A stretch of 6,769 nt of DNA from an uncultured Moheibacter sp. (GTDB taxonomy: Bacteria; Bacteroidota; Bacteroidia; Flavobacteriales; Weeksellaceae), in the NCBI GenBank assembly GCA_937875605.1, contig CALLXZ010000511.1, positions 1 to 6,769 on the forward strand. Direction: 5' to 3'. The translations under genes were made by a program, and so were the position numbers. Under the pieces are notes generated by a model that did no database searches, was not told the DNA's origin, and saw only the letters and a program-made list of their open reading frames with translations. Shown here in pieces: positions 6,038-6,769 of this stretch (position 1 is its first letter; the number at the start of each line of letters is the position of its first letter).

Positions 6038-6736
6038 TCATAAAGTATCCAAAGGACTTTTGATCTTTCTTTTACGGCTATCTGTGAGATGCGTATAACT
6101 CATGGTTGTTTTGATATTATTATGACCTAAAAGTTCTTGGACAAAACGTATGTCTGTTCCTTGTTCTATGAGATGTGTCGCATACGAATGGCGTAGACTG
6201 TGAATACCAATCTTCTTATTTATTCCGGCTTTTCTCATTGCTTCTTTAAACACTTTTTGAGCCGATCGCGCAGCATATTGATCCCCTTTCTGTCCTTCAA
6301 AAAAATATTCTTTTGGTTTAAATTCTTTAAAATAATCTCTCATCTGTACCAGAATAGACTCCGGAAGTACTACATATCGGTCTTTTTTTCCTTTTCCCTG
6401 ATTTACCAAAACCTGCATCCTTTGACTGTCAATATCTGAAATTTTGAGATTTACCAGTTCACTTACACGTAGTCCCATACCATAACAAAGTTGCAATAGA
6501 AGTTTGTGTTTAGGATTTTTAGTAACTTCAAACATCTCACGTATATCGTTTTGGGAAAGGACTTTGGGTAAAACATTTCGTTTCTTTGGACGTGGAATTT
6601 CCATGAAAAATTTAGGGCGCTGCAGTACTTGTTCAAAATAGAATTTTACAGCATTCATACGACTGTGAATAGTATTTTCAGAAAGTTTTGAATGATCAAT
6701 ACAATAAAGAAAATTAGGAACGTAATTTTTCCGCAT
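6038..6736 (-). CDS. Tyrosine recombinase / phage-type integrase, probably frameshifted near its N-terminal side
   Basis: The 232-residue frame holds part of the SAM-like core-binding domain (about 8-50, with SENTIHSRMNAVKFYFEQVL) and a complete catalytic domain (about 55-225). The active-site set is all present: R90 in GMGLRVSEL, K115 in GKGKKDR, H179 and R182 in HSLRH, H205 in LLGHNNIKTT, and the nucleophile Y214 in SYTHL. The closing KIKSPLDTL is the normal C-terminus of Bacteroidota XerC/D-like integrases. The protein should cut and rejoin DNA at specific sites by a 3'-phosphotyrosine intermediate. The ATG at 6734-6736 is preceded directly by an in-frame TAG and is probably not the natural start, since homologues are usually about 290 residues or longer and the missing N-terminal sequence is readable in another frame. 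No recombination sites or cargo genes are visible; a chromosomal or integrated-element role cannot be decided. Confidence 0.88.
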   Translation of the reverse strand: MRKNYVPNFLYCIDHSKLSENTIHSRMNAVKFYFEQVLQRPKFFMEIPRPKKRNVLPKVLSQNDIREMFEVTKNPKHKLLLQLCYGMGLRVSELVNLKISDIDSQRMQVLVNQGKGKKDRYVVLPESILVQMRDYFKEFKPKEYFFEGQKGDQYAARSAQKVFKEAMRKAGINKKIGIHSLRHSYATHLIEQGTDIRFVQELLGHNNIKTTMSYTHLTDSRKRKIKSPLDTL

Positions 6737-6769
6737 CTAAGCTCTCTACTGAAGTAGATTTAATCGTGA
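6717..6769 (-). pseudogene. Out-of-frame upstream part of the tyrosine recombinase (partial)
   Basis: On the - strand, codons starting at 6767 read TIKSTSVESLDAEKLRS before a TAA. ESLDAEKLR corresponds to the SLxxExIRxYLLY segment that precedes the FLYC...LSENT segment in Bacteroidota integrases. Dropping one base around 6717-6718 (GG on the + strand) would join LDAEKLRS directly to NFLYCIDHSKLSENT with the usual spacing. The downstream frame is thus offset by one extra base (or two missing). The upstream part continues beyond the right edge. A real inactivating mutation or a sequencing error would both produce this. Confidence 0.65.

Noticed and set aside
6042..6060. Imperfect hairpin AAAG..TCC AAA GGA CTTT near the convergent ends
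   Set aside because: The stem is interrupted by a two-base bulge and lies within the recombinase coding sequence for the conserved KSPLDTL end, which explains the bases.

Overview
The window looks like a chromosomal stretch of a low-GC Bacteroidota bacterium, most likely Flavobacteriia (Chryseobacterium or Flavobacterium type). The signs are AT-rich spacers without Shine-Dalgarno sequences, secreted proteins ending their signal peptides in ...TQQ, ...LAQ or ...FSQ, a polyamine pair (arginine decarboxylase plus deoxyhypusine synthase-like protein) familiar from that group, and a short Flavobacteriales-style tyrosine recombinase. The genus is inferred from protein style only.

Left part (1-1892, + strand): five closely spaced genes, possibly one transcript. 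They are the C-terminal end of a YegP/DUF1508 protein, a secreted Cys-rich SH3-like protein, a cytoplasmic TerB-like helical protein, a small Cys-motif lipoprotein, and a lipoprotein-type thermonuclease (SNase fold) that overlaps the previous gene by 11 bp. Three of the five appear to be exported, two of them as lipoproteins. A stand-alone secreted protein of unknown function follows (2011-2784) and ends at a strong hairpin shared with the convergent operon.

Middle part (2865-5269, - strand): a two-gene polyamine operon, speA (arginine to agmatine) followed by a deoxyhypusine synthase-like protein, with a 4-bp ATGA overlap. In this group the pathway is expected to lead through putrescine to homospermidine. 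The agmatine-to-putrescine step (agmatinase) is not encoded here. The AT-rich spacer upstream of speA carries a candidate Bacteroidota promoter and a 12-bp direct repeat straddling its -7 element.

Right part (5539-6769): a secreted thioredoxin-fold protein with a WCGWC active site on the + strand. Ten bases later, convergent to it, is a tyrosine recombinase with its full catalytic set. Its N-terminal part continues upstream in another reading frame, so the gene appears frameshifted and runs off the window edge.

Most of the window is ordinary housekeeping and envelope content. The points deserving a second look are the Cys ladder in the SH3-like protein, the Cys-motif lipoprotein coupled to the nuclease, the replaced pocket residues in the deoxyhypusine synthase-like enzyme, the repeat at the speA promoter and the recombinase frameshift. 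I see no CRISPR array, tRNA, rRNA or complete mobile element.
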